This document shows, in pieces, positions 1-10,215 of a stretch of 30,402 nt of DNA. The stretch's first letter is position 1; each line of letters begins with the position of its first letter. The notes under the pieces were generated by a model, which saw only the letters and a program-made list of their open reading frames with translations, searched no databases and was not told the DNA's origin. Source of the stretch: Sperchopsis tessellata (taxonomy: Eukaryota; Arthropoda; Insecta; Coleoptera; Hydrophilidae); NCBI GenBank assembly GCA_033557685.1, contig JAWQRN010000386.1:1-30402 (forward strand), written 5' to 3'. The translations under genes were made by a program, and so were the position numbers.

Positions 1-39
1 TATATATAGGGTTATAACGTTATCCGTCTTCCGATTCCC

Positions 40-950
40 AATCGCCACTCGTCCCTGTTTCTCTAGATGTCTTCCAACAATGCCTTCTATCCAACTCATC
101 CGTGGTCTTCCTCTCCTACTTCTTCCCTGTGGTGTACAGTGTAGTACTTTCTTCGGTAGTCGATCTTGATCCATTCTCTGCACATGTCGACCAGTTGTGC
201 AGTTCTCATATCATCTACAATGTCATATTTTACTTCCATTATATCCCGTATGTCTCCATTTTTAATCCTTTCTAATCTAGATGCTCTTCTCCAATAGTTT
301 TTCTGTGGCTTTTAGTGTTTTTTTCTGTCTTATCCTTTATAGGATTCACTACTATAGGTTATTATACTTCTATTTATTAAGTTATATATTCTGTTTTTGT
401 TCTCCTTTGTTATGTTTTTAGCCCATAATATGCTGTTTAGCATGGATACAGCTTTCCTACCTTGTAGATTTCTCTTTAGATATTTTTACGACCAGGCGTT
501 TATATGAACTGCAATGTTTGATGTTTTGCGTATCGGAGATATGCAGATCTTGTTGTTCTCCTCCTATACACATGAATTCGGTTTTCCGTATATTAACCTC
601 ATTAACCCCATTTGTCATACCCTTCAATTAGTTTGCGTGTCATTTATTCAATATCATCCATATCCTGTGCAATCACAACTTGATCGTCAGCAAATGCCAA
701 AGTGCAGAGTGTTGATGTATTATCCATAGGTATGCACATTGTTTAGCATTTTCTTTTCCATCTTGTTAATGCGATTTCTAAATATATTTTAAATAGTGTT
801 GGCGATATACAGCACTCTACATAGAGTCTTTTTGTTACTGCAAACCCAGTTGTTAAGTCGTTCCCTAATTTTATTTGTGTTCTTGCATTATTATATAGGG
901 ACTCATAATTTGAGATATTTAAAAGAAATATATGTAATAGTATTTCTTAA
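40..950 (-). pseudogene. LINE reverse transcriptase relic, 3' half (lineage A)
   Basis: Decayed copy of a non-LTR retrotransposon polyprotein that in life would reverse-transcribe the element's RNA at a nicked genomic target. On the reverse complement, in several frames, I read in order: a segment like LYNNARTQIKLGN, then CCISPTLFKIYLE (RT domain), FADDQVVIAQD (the FADD catalytic box, 683-694), CIGGEQQDL (just after RT), GRKAVSMLN, VDDMRTAQL, VQRMDQDRLPKKVL and finally RRGRPRMSWIEGI near 80-120. This order matches the RT-to-C-terminus layout of a LINE family common in insects. Both Asp of the FADD box are present, but stops and frameshifts break the frame, so it is a relic. The 5' part (endonuclease, RT motifs 1-3) is not recognisable beyond about 950, and the 3' end may lie left of the window. 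The clade is not certain. Confidence 0.85.
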
Positions 951-1793
951 ACAACTGGAGGTAGATAAATATTTCTCAACCAATAAAAATGACCATCAAT
1001 TTACGCCACTTTGTTGTCAGTTAAACGACTACAAAGTTCTTGTAGTTTTCTAAATCTCCAAGTGCCTTCTGTGACTAATCAATCCTGTATAAATTCAGTA
1101 TTAGGTTCGTCCATAATTTTGTTTCATTTAAATTGTACCGATTGACATTGATAGTATGATAGATGATTATTATTATTTATTACTTAAATATTATTAGGAT
1201 GATAGTATAATAATATATATTATCTATATTTTAAAATATTTTCTTTTGTCTATATAAGCATTCGGTTTGCGAGGGTATGGAAAAGGTTACACTTCGTACG
1301 TACATATCATATTACTAATATATTTAAGTTATACTGCGTTTCAGCAAATGTTAGTGTTGTTTGCATGCATCTTATATTATGGTTTAAATAATATATCAAT
1401 TAATATGTTATGGGCAGTTTCTATATATAGCTTCTGTAAAATACTCATTCGATCATGTTAAAGCCATTTTCACATTATGTGATCTACACCCATTGTAGTA
1501 ACACTAAATTACCAACACCAACAAGGAAGCGTTATAAATTGACTACTCATCACGTTTGAAGGACACTTGGTGGGTGCGTAGACCACACAAAATAGTAAAT
1601 TAAATTACACTAAACATGTATTTTAAAGTTTGTTGTTTGAGATATTGAAATACGATAAATATTTGCAGTAGTTACCTGTTTCCTACAGGTGTTTCTTCTT
1701 TATCCGCCGTCTGAGCCTTGAAATCCTCTGTGAAACCAATAATGTTGGAGGTGAACAACCTTGACATCTAAATTATCATATGTCTGCTATGAA
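951..1793. other. AT-rich intergenic stretch upstream of the Gly-rich gene
   Basis: No supported gene. The first ~130 bases may be unrecognisable LINE sequence continuing from the left. The rest is AT-rich, with short open frames that resemble nothing known to me. It holds whatever distal promoter elements the downstream gene uses. Confidence 0.4.
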
Positions 1794-1830
1794 TATATAA
1801 GTTACAATTGAATTTCCTCAAAAAGTCAGT
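1794..1830 (+). promoter_or_regulatory. TATA box plus arthropod Inr (core promoter)
   Basis: TATATAA lies at 1794-1800 and an arthropod initiator TCAGT at 1826-1830. If the A at 1828 is the start site, the inner TATAAG begins at -32, which is the expected spacing. The ATG of the four-codon first exon follows 60 bases downstream. TATA plus TCAGT is typical of strongly regulated insect cuticle-type genes. A second TCAGT at 1870-1874 is too far from the TATA box. The box, Inr and spacing are seen directly; promoter activity is inferred. Confidence 0.65.
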
Positions 1831-1887
1831 TGATAACGTAGTGTTAAATATACTGTAACCGAAGCTCCGTCAGTTACCAACTTAAAA

Positions 1888-1899
1888 ATGGCTGTTAAG
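1888..1899 (+). CDS. Exon 1 coding part (MAVK) of Gly/Tyr-rich secreted protein
   Basis: ATG GCT GTT AAG is followed at once by GTATGT (1900-1905), a consensus splice donor in phase 0. The context before the ATG (cttaaaaATGG) is favourable for initiation. A first exon ending a few codons into the signal peptide and followed by a long intron is the common structure of insect cuticle and other secreted structural genes. It joins in frame to the acceptor at 7101-7103. The 5' UTR would be 60 nt, counted from the Inr at 1828. The exon is inferred from promoter spacing, donor consensus and frame agreement, not from transcripts. Confidence 0.65.
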
Positions 1900-3398
1900 G
1901 TATGTGCAAAGTGGTAATAGTGTAACCATTAGTTAACACCAGTGAGGAAGGGTTTGTTTCGTTAATAAAAATGATAACGTTAAAAAATCCGGGGTGCTTT
2001 AACAATATAATACGACTAAAAGATTTACATGAGAGTATATATGTATAAGAAACAAATTTTAAAGAATTCACAGTATTTAAGGAATTAAATATTTTATAAA
2101 TAATTGTTTAATTTTAGTAATTTTGTAATGGATAAAGGTAATTCTGTGACGAAAAAATACTGGTACCATTCATAATTTAATTATGTGATATTTAATAACT
2201 ATTTTAACTATAAAATAAACGAATCAATAATTTTCAAATAAAACTAAACAGACGAAGGTGACCTTAAGAAAAGAGTAGTATGCATTAAATTACAAAGATA
2301 ATGAATTCAGAAGGCTTTGGAAAATGTATCAATATTCAAAAACATTTATTGAATCTATTTATACAATTGTTTTAAGAAAGCTACTGCCACTATGTTTTAA
2401 TGTATGCATCTCTGAAATCAGTATTCTTAATTAGATAACATTATTTAACAAATAGTGGTATTAATATAAATTCCAAACATACAACATTAGATTATTTACA
2501 ATTACAACTTATATTTATGAACTGATTAAACTTTGGGTTTCCTAAGATTATTTTAAGTGCTTATTGACTTACGGTTTCTTGATTGTAGAGATAGTTAGAG
2601 AAACATTGAGAAATTATGATCACCTTACGTATTGATTTAGGAAAACACAAAAATACATATCCTAAAGTCTCATCGGTTAATGACGCCAATAATAAAAACT
2701 TAAAATGAAATTTATACGTAATCGGTAGGGTAGTAATTGTGTACTTATGCTCACAATATAATACCATTGAGGCGAGCACAAACACATAGGAATCATTACA
2801 CAAAATGGTTAAAATAAGTTTAAAGGAACGCAAAATGTGTAAATCACTGAAATCAGGAGGTTTTTCGCGAATACTATAATCTTTAACAGTGTTCACATGC
2901 AAAGAAAGTAAAAATATATGACATATCTAGACGTAAGCCAACTAAATTTCTATAATACTTTCTTGTTAAAACAAATGTATTGTTTTTATATTAAAGTGGT
3001 GTAATAAATCGCTAATAGAAGGTATAGGCAAAATTGAGAAACCATTTTTGATAAAATTGTACAAACAAAGAGAACACTACTTAAAGTTAATAATTACAAG
3101 CATCCATTATCTTTTCTTTTATAACGATTACTTAGTGAATATCAAAAAATTGATATCTTTGAGTGCTAATGTAGATTTAATATTAAATATAAATTTAGCA
3201 GTGGATTTAATTATTTATATATTAACATTAAATACAGAACATAAATAAAATCGATTTCGTTTTTTAAAATTGCATACATGTTAAGTGCTCCTTGTAAGTG
3301 TAACACTTAATTTTTAACGCAAAAAATCCTTTTACAGACCTCCTTTGGTACATAAAGAAGGACTGTAGCAAAACCGGATCAGTTTTGTTGACCTTAAA

Positions 3399-3415
3399 TT
3401 AAGGTCTTGCAGCAG
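3399..3415. repeat. Short perfect palindrome
   Basis: GACCTTAA, one A, then TTAAGGTC: 8-bp arms around a single base. Seen directly. It could be chance or the remains of a transposon end. Confidence 0.4.
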
Positions 3416-3669
3416 CCAAGTTTATTGCCTTTAGTCAGGGTTAATCACGTTTTACTGCAATTAAACAAAAACTGGATTGTGCATCATTCTTATTTACTTA
3501 ACAAATAGATTCACTCTTTGAGACTTTCACTTTCAATTTATATACTCGCCAGCCGTCCTTCCTGAAAGTTCAATGTCAATAAAACGTATTGTCTGCATTT
3601 CTTCTTGTGTTTGCTATGCTGTATTATTTAAATTCAATTAATATGCCAAATATGAATATGTTGTAATAA

Positions 3670-4910
3670 TATATGCTCATAATTTTTACTTCTATTTGCC
3701 GTACTAAAAATAAGCGTAGTCTTTGCGTACATCTGTTGTGTAAGTAGCACAATCTTTTGGGTGTTTATTCTATTTTATCGAATGGTACTTTAGAACTTAT
3801 TCTTCTACTAATAACATTGATTTTTTGTGGTCCAGGTTTATGTCAAGTTGTGGCTCATAAGTAAGCTAGGTCTATTTTTCGTCTTATATGAAGCATTGTG
3901 ATATCTTTATCTGGCTGCTATTTGATATAGTCTCCAAGTGTTTACTATGAGTATGCCTAAAAATTGGGTAAATAATGGCCACCACTATTTTTTTCTTTAT
4001 AACGTTATTTGGTCCTAAAAAAAGTCGACCCCACCCATGCCACATTTATATTCACTAAACAAATGAGGTATTGGAATTATCACTCTACGTTTATATTTTA
4101 TTAGACATCCTATTGTACTTTCCAGTGATATGACATCACTGTAATTTGAAGCCATAATTACAGGTGAGTTATCATTCTAAAGCACAATAAGGGTACTGCT
4201 ATTTTTGTCAAATTGTTTTTAAAAATATCCTCTATATTTATGTTTACCTATTTCATTGCACACCATAAATGCTTTGTCCTATTTTCGTAAACTATTTTAG
4301 TTGCTTTCAATTTGATGTCTCTCAGGTCTGCTTTCATATCCTGTGAAACATTTTTCGAAAAAGACTTCTTGATCTTTCATGGTGTTGGGTAAGATTTTCC
4401 TTTATTAACATTTTCGCTACTCTACAACCAAATTTGATTGATTTGATTCATATACATTTTAGTCGGGTATTTTCCATAATAACGGACCATCATCTCATTT
4501 ATAAATAGTTTGCTATTGAAAACGCGAAATTTCGTGAAGAAAATACTTATGGAAGTTTACAAATTTTAGATTCAAAATTTGTCTTAATGTATTTTGGAAA
4601 AACACTCTTCCATTTAATGACATCAACTTTTATTCTTGATTTTTTGACTAGTTAAATTTTCGTTTTTTTTGTTATTCTTATCTATGGTTTACGATGTTTA
4701 TGGGCCTGCATCATTCTCGTCCTCGTTTTCAGTGATGGGTATAAACAATTCCAAAGTTTATACAACATCAGTCTCTGCCAAGTCGCCAATGACTAAATCT
4801 TCCAAATTTAAAGGATCCGTCCGCGTTTGGTAGCATGATGATACTTTTCTTTTCTTCATTTATTATTATAATGAACAGTTTCTTGGGATTCTCTAAAAAA
4901 ATGTATAATA
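3670..4910 (-). pseudogene. piggyBac-type transposase relic
   Basis: Decayed cut-and-paste transposase of the piggyBac family, which normally excises DNA at TTAA sites. On the reverse complement, in shifting frames, I see in order: an acidic N-terminal stretch (about 4730-4880), NEMMVRYYGKYP (4480-4500, the family's DEMM..YYG box), NDNSPVIMASNYSD (about 4140-4200), CGMGGVDFF (about 4020-4035, catalytic MGGVD), WWPLFTQFLGILIVNTW (about 3930-3985), and a C-terminal part with VPFDKIE and a Cys-containing tail toward 3700. The first catalytic Asp is Asn (codon at 4497-4499), while the Asp of MGGVD (4024-4026) remains. About 1.2 kb survives against about 1.7 kb for an intact gene, so the middle is partly deleted. 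It lies in the intron of the Gly-rich gene, antisense to it. Confidence 0.85.
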
Positions 4911-4989
4911 TATAAATTTCTGTATTTCAGATTGATATTTAATTTCCATGAGGAGGCAATGGCAATATTAAATTTAAGTTACTATCTTG

Positions 4990-5600
4990 CTAGTTTTGAT
5001 ATATTTTTATACGAGGTGATTTTATTTAATATTGTCCAAGGATAGTAGATTATTGATTTCGAAATGAGGAAATATATTATTTTTTGTAAGTTCGTAAATG
5101 AGGTTATCAATGTTTCTTTTGTAATTGATATGATATGATTTAGATTGCCAACCGAGCCACATTGGTATAATGGTGAGTCTTTGACTCTTAATCGATGAAG
5201 ATGTTGAGGGGAACAACAGTGGTTAGATCTTAAGCAACATAATATAGTGATGAATTCCCTATAAACGTATTTAAGATTATAAAATCATGGTTTTGATTGT
5301 ATGTGTGGATGATGTGTTCAATAAGTAATGCATTTGGCGGCTCTAGAGTCTGTCCAAAATTGTTGCCAGTCTTACACGAGTTATTTTTTTGCTATTGGAA
5401 TGTATTCCTGATAATGAGTTTAATGTGTATTAATATGTCAGTGGTCCATTTTAGTGCAGGCTAGTCAGCACGTTAGTTCTCACTGATTCCCATGTGGCTG
5501 GGAACCCATATGAGCTGCAGGTCATACACCTTTTGGGTATTTCTTATGACATTTTCATTGCATTTCTATGTAGCTATCGAAGGCAGAGTGCACAAGGACG
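4990..5600 (-). pseudogene. LINE relic: RNase H end and C-terminal domain (lineage F)
   Basis: On the reverse complement, a segment reads LQLIWVPSHMGISEN followed by stop, RAD (about 5480-5525). This is the His-containing end of a retrotransposon RNase H domain. It is followed by a degraded linker, then CCSPQHLHRLRVKDSPLY and QCGSVGNLNHI (about 5130-5220), a terminal Cys/His region known from insect LINEs, and the open frame 5022-5216 with NIFPHFEINNLLSLDN. The order RNase H then Cys/His tail points to an RNase H-bearing LINE lineage. Several stops and at least one frame change make it non-functional. No RT domain was found next to it. It sits in the Gly-rich gene's intron, antisense, just upstream of the piggyBac relic. 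Confidence 0.7.
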
Positions 5601-5855
5601 TGTGAGGTTATGTTTACAAACTAACAGTTTACGAAAACGTAGGTGAAATGGTGACATCTACTGTCGTATTCTAAAAGTAATTAGCTCAAAATTAATTCCC
5701 ATATCAGACTATCATTTATTAGTCAAAATTATAATAACTGCATTAGATTATGTAACGATAATTACACCACTGATTTTCATGTTTAAATGTACACTCAAAA
5801 ATAATTACTTGTAAAACTTTTAATGCAGTGTTTTTAGACTAATTGTGATTGCAAT

Positions 5856-6111
5856 ACCAAACACTGTTACAATGAAATAATGAAAACAAAGTGTTACCAT
5901 CACATACATTGCACCTACCCATTACCATCACTACTGACTAACTATCAATTGTTAGGTCTAATCAATAAAATGCTGAAGAGCTATACAGAAATAAATGATT
6001 TAACCAAACGGCAAGTTTTGGGTTACTTGGAACAACATAGAGTAAAAATAGAAGAACCATCATTTTGCTGATTTTACTGAATGTTTTGTTAAATTAGCAA
6101 TAGTGTTTGGT
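5856..6111. repeat. Possible small inverted-repeat unit with a 63-codon open frame
   Basis: ACCAAACACTGTTAC at 5856-5870 is mirrored by a near-match in reverse at 6097-6111 (the first ten bases are identical). The unit encloses an open frame (5880-6071) that ends in a low-complexity-free stretch including NDLTKRQVLGYLEQHRV. I do not recognise the peptide. No clear target duplication is visible at the borders. It could be a short nonautonomous transposon, an exon-like gene fragment or chance. Confidence 0.3.
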
Positions 6112-7103
6112 TAGGTTAACTAAGATATAATAATATTAAACGATATGCATTGCGCAAAAAAACATGCGATTATATTTATTTAATAAATAAACTTTACTTA
6201 AGTCAGGAAAGCAAGCGATATTAGAATAACATAACAGTTCTGTTGATGTTACTATAACATTTGTTGGATTATCATGAGAACTTATTGTAGTTCATTAGCC
6301 AATATATTTGGAAAACATTGATTAAAGAAAAAAAAATGGTATTTGCAAAACCATTATTTTATTTGATTTTTTGGATTAGGAAGAGAGAAATTTGGATGCG
6401 TTAACCAAAATAATACTATTATATTGAATTAAATAAAAACAAATAAATTGACAAAACATTAAATTGCAATATTGAAACATTGCGATACCTCTCATAATAT
6501 GCTTACTCACAATCTTAAAGCATTTATATACAAGGAATCAAATATGTATTCGTACGTAGGGTGCAGCTAATTAATAAGAAGAGCAGTGCTGATGACATTT
6601 TAATGACATAATCATGGTGTCCATTTTAATTTCGGCTTGTTCCTAAATTTTTTTATGCACATTTGATTTGTGTATGTATTTAATATAACTTGGACGGTTT
6701 GATTTAATCAAATATCATAAGTTCGAACAAATTGAATGCAAGAAGAGAAATAATGAAAATGAGAACTTTATCATGTTCAAGAAATGGAGTTAGTCATTTT
6801 ACAATGTTAGTGGTTTACCATCTATGTTCTCTGGATACCTCTTTCAAATCTCGTACATCTTATGGATAACTTGTTCATTTGCTTACTACAAATTTTGCTG
6901 TTTAAATCTGACAGTTTGGTTGTGAAACAAAACATTTAGTAAAAGTATAAAAGTATGCAGTTTATACAGTAATATTTATATTCAGTCTTACCTGTATTTT
7001 TACCTTGTATAGCAAATGTTTATTAATTAATCAGCAATCATTAAACTTAATAAAAAATTGGTTATAAATATTGATCTCTATTGACAATATTATTAATTTT
7101 CAG

Positions 7104-7601
7104 ATGTCAGTTGTAGTTGCTCTGCTAGCTCTTCTAGCAATGAGTTCAGCAAAACCTTTGCTTGGACTTATAGCAGGCAAAGCTATTGGCTTGGGAGTAG
7201 GACTTAAACTTGGAGCTGTGGGAGGAGCCTTAGCTGGAGGCGCTCTTGCTACAGGATTACATGGCAGTTACGGATACGGGGGATACGGAAGGTCATACGG
7301 TGGGTATGGAGGAGGCTATGGCGGCGGATATGGTTATGGCGGCGGATATGGCTATGGCGGCTATGGTCATGGAGGCTATGGTCATGGAGGCTATGCCAGC
7401 TATGGTCATGGAGGTTACGAAAGCTATGGTCATGGAGGGTATGGACATGGGGGTTATGGAGGTGGTTATGGAGGTAGTTACGGAGGAGGTTATGGAGGTG
7501 GTTATGGAGGTGGTTATGGAGGTAGTGGAGGTTATGGACATGGGTACGGAGCTGGAGTTGGAGTTGGAGTCAGCGTTGGTGGTGGATCCGGATGGTGGTA
7601 A
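7104..7601 (+). CDS. Glycine/tyrosine-rich secreted structural protein, main exon
   Basis: With MAVK from exon 1, this exon gives a protein of about 169 residues. Residues 5-19 (SVVVALLALLAMSSA) form a hydrophobic signal core, with likely cleavage after SSA before KPLLGL. A short hydrophobic Gly/Ala/Leu segment follows (GLGVGLKLGAVGGALAGG), then about 100 residues of GYGG, GGYGHGGY and YGGGYGG repeats, ending GGSGWW and a stop at 7599-7601. This is the composition of extracellular cuticle, eggshell or silk-like glycine-rich proteins of arthropods; aromatic residues in such repeats are commonly cross-linked. I infer a role in cuticle or another secreted matrix, not a specific one. The ATG at 7104 directly follows the CAG acceptor, so exon 2 alone could also start translation, but the promoter and exon 1 fit better. 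The frame is intact. Confidence 0.85.
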   Translation: MSVVVALLALLAMSSAKPLLGLIAGKAIGLGVGLKLGAVGGALAGGALATGLHGSYGYGGYGRSYGGYGGGYGGGYGYGGGYGYGGYGHGGYGHGGYASYGHGGYESYGHGGYGHGGYGGGYGGSYGGGYGGGYGGGYGGSGGYGHGYGAGVGVGVSVGGGSGWW

Positions 7602-7696
7602 AAAGTATAAGGAATTTAGGCATAGGACTGATCATATTTATGTCAATAATGTACAAATTGTGCCATTGTTAAATAATTTGTAAAGCTATTTTTACC

Positions 7697-7711
7697 AATA
7701 AATAAAATAAA
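7697..7711 (+). terminator. Poly(A) signals of the Gly-rich gene
   Basis: Three overlapping or adjacent AATAAA hexamers occur at 7697-7702, 7701-7706 and 7706-7711, about 95 bases after the stop codon. This gives a short 3' UTR, as usual for this gene type. Confidence 0.7.
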
Positions 7712-7839
7712 TTATTCCACTTTCCAATTCATTTTTCGATTTGCGAAATATTTCTTGACACGCATATTAGTCAAATAATGTTCCAGATCAATGTTATTCG
7801 TATTAATTACAGTAAAACTGAAAATTGAATTTTTCAGTG

Positions 7840-8728
7840 CGTCGATAGTCTTTATTTACCAAGGAATACTCTTTCCTTAAGATAACCCCAAAGGTGTGAA
7901 CAATTTGTGTTTATTATGCGATTGCCAAACGTGTTAATTATTAATTGTTTCACTGGAGCATAAATATAGGGAGGTGCACCATCTTGCATAAAGGTTATGT
8001 TATCAATATCGTGATTGCGTAAACTTGATTCAATAAAATTCTGCAGCATATAAAAGTTACGTTATTCGGTAACCGTAACTATTGTTTGATTATCTTGAAA
8101 GAAATATGGTCCTCTAACGGAAAGAGATGTCAATCTAAACAGTAACCTTCAAATTATGTTGTCTTTGATGAATAACCGTTTGAGGATAGTTTTTAGACCA
8201 AAGCCTACAGTTTGGGAATTAACAACACCTTTCAATTGAAATTTTTGCTAAAACTGGAATAGCGATATCATACCTTATTGGTTTATTAGTTTCTATAACT
8301 TCAAATAAAACTTGCATTTTAGACAGACGTTTTTTAAGATTTTTTCAAATAATTCTCCAAATCGTTGTGTAACTCGCCTGGAGATGTTTTGAAACTTTCA
8401 ACTACATATTCCGTAGGAATTATTTTCTGCTATTCCTTCAGGCTGAAGTACAACTTCAGCAACAGTAACAACATTAAATTCTTCAGGCCTTCCAGATTTT
8501 ATTTCATCAGTACTACAGCCAGTATTTTTACATTTGTTTATTAACTTTCTGTAAGACTGTGCATTACATAGGCCAACTCACTTTTTGTTAAACATGCCTA
8601 AAATATGTGTTTGATGAACAAGATCCATTGCTTAACTAATACAAATGTGTTTTTTACTTATTAATCCGTTCAGTTTTTGAAAAAGTTATGGATATTTCAA
8701 AATATAACTTGTACTTTGAATAACCTTG
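7840..8728 (-). pseudogene. Tc1/mariner-type transposase relic, copy 1
   Basis: On the reverse complement a near-complete but broken transposase is readable: an N-terminal helix-turn-helix part with KLINKCKNTGCSTDE then GRPEEF (about 8480-8560), a region with SRRVTQRFGELFEKI, then VRGPYFF, MLQNFIESSLRNHDIDN and MQDGAPPYIYAPVKQL (about 7950-7995), ending WGYLKERVF. The Asp of QDGAPP, the second catalytic residue, is present. The segment that normally carries the third (SPDL..DF) is missing: SHLW runs straight into GYLKERVF near 7895. A terminal inverted repeat lies at 8671-8727, recognised because the same sequence in the opposite orientation starts copy 2 at 14642. The matching end near 7780 is not clear. 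It is dead. Confidence 0.85.
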
Positions 8729-9477
8729 TATGTGACCCTGTAAATGAGTTTGTGACCAGTCAATTACAACAATAAAAAATACAATAACTCTATTAATGTG
8801 CTTATATGCCATCGTAAAGACTAGAAAGGAAACGTATATAGTACCAATGGAATAGGTAATAACTCACAGAATATTGCTAATGGTTCTTTAAACATCGAAA
8901 CCAGAATTGATTTATATATTTTTTAAAATTACCTTTTTTAAATTAACTTTGCAATGTATTATAATAGCAAATATATCTACAATTGCTTCTGCCATGTGAA
9001 AACTGACTTTTTGGTTTTACTATAGAGTTAAGTTAGTCTCTACACAAAAATATATGAATTCACATCACTATTAAAGCTATCAACGAGCTATTAACAAAAT
9101 TCAATTGACTTTTAAGTGTTACGGTAAACTTTACCTAAGAAATATTTAATAAGTAAATAGTTTGGCTATAGCTTTTGCTATACTGCCAGCGCTATGCATA
9201 CGAGATTATGATTAATCACGGTGATTATTATCTTGAACCGTTTAGGCAATTATACGAATCAGCAATTGTACATTTTATTACAATAAGTTCAGCACTAATT
9301 ATTATGTCCTAGGATACGATTATCAATGCAGACATTTTATACAACAAACTGACCGCCATTTTGTAACCATGTTATAGACTTAGAAAACGTACATTAATTG
9401 AAAACGAAATATTTTAATAATAATGAAAAAACTATAGCCTTTTGACATTTTCAATACAACAATCGTTACAAAGATCC
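8729..9477. other. AT-rich spacer
   Basis: No coding or transposon similarity recognised. AT-rich with short open frames only. Confidence 0.4.
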
Positions 9478-9792
9478 ATGGATAATCATCCAACAAACAA
9501 CCACCAAATAAATGAGACACTTATCAAAAATCATTCTCAAAATCCATCAAATAATTCATACAGCAAGTAAAGCTGTGACATCTGTTACTGCAGCTTGACG
9601 ATACACTTAAAAACTCATGTAGGAGACAAATTATATTCCTGTGTAGTATGCCACAGGATTTTCACACATCATTTCGATCTCCAAACGCACTTAAAAACAC
9701 ATATGGTATACGAGAGTACTCAAGATAAACCATACCGCTGTCAAATTTATCAAAACTATGGAACTACAATACTACTTTACAATAGCACTTAA
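9478..9792 (+). pseudogene. Broken C2H2 zinc-finger protein frame
   Basis: From the ATG at 9478 one frame runs 104 codons to a stop at 9790-9792, with a single internal stop at 9568-9570. After a 30-residue Asn-rich lead and the stop come a shortened finger (CDICYCSLTIHLKTHVGDK), one full finger (YSCVVCHRIFTHHFDLQTHLKTH, C-x2-C...H-x3-H) and the start of a third (KPYRCQIY), whose second Cys is Tyr. The linkers resemble the TGEKPY type. C2H2 fingers bind DNA; here only one complete finger remains, so function is unlikely. It is probably a retrocopy or gene fragment. A short exon of a larger gene is possible, but I see no matching splice sites or neighbours. Confidence 0.6.
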
Positions 9793-10215
9793 AACCTCAT
9801 TTCCAATAGTCATTACTACCTCACGGTAGATCAAATAGCAGAAAACTAATACTTGAACTATTCATCAACTTTCAAAAGTGTTTATTAAAACTTGGTAAAA
9901 TCCATCATACACATGTTCTTGCAGCGATAAAAAAAGAATATTTATGTAGAAGAACCAAAATTTTAAATAGGCATTTGCAATTTTAAATTATTACGGCCTG
10001 TTTAACTAAACCAACAGATGTCAATCCTTTAAACGTGCATTTTTAATAACAAATGTGTCAGATGGTCAGTCAAATAGTGAATGTTGATAGCATATATCAA
10101 CATTGTATACAAAGACTTAGGCCATTGTACAGATAAACAGATAAATTCGATGGAGTAGGCGCTTTACAACTTTTATGTCTGGTGTCAGATAATACAATAA
10201 TTAAGATGTGTATAA
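9793..10215. other. AT-rich spacer before LINE B
   Basis: Nothing recognised. Its right part may be the unreadable 5' continuation of the LINE that becomes legible at 10216. Confidence 0.35.

Larger units (their letters stand above)
1900..7103 (+). other. Long first intron (about 5.2 kb), phase 0
   Basis: It begins GTATGT at 1900 and ends ttttCAG at 7101-7103, next to an in-frame ATG. It holds a piggyBac relic and an RNase H-bearing LINE relic, both antisense, and an unassigned small open frame near 5880. Two other parts are unexplained: 1906-3669 is AT-rich with no recognisable protein, with a perfect palindrome at 3399-3415, and 5600-7100 is AT-rich apart from a possible 256-bp inverted-repeat unit at 5856-6111. 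Confidence 0.55.

Noticed and set aside
2561..2902. 113-codon minus-strand frame in the intron
   Set aside because: No recognisable domain, no signal peptide and no codon pattern beyond that expected in AT-rich DNA.
3048..3248. 66-codon plus-strand frame
   Set aside because: Ile/Leu/Asn/Lys-rich, consistent with chance.
7246..7683. 145-codon plus-strand frame and the 82-codon minus-strand frame at 7293-7541
   Set aside because: Both are shadows of the Gly/Tyr-rich repeats; their Met/Val/Glu or Thr/Ile/Ser monotony follows from reading GGNTAYGGN in other frames.
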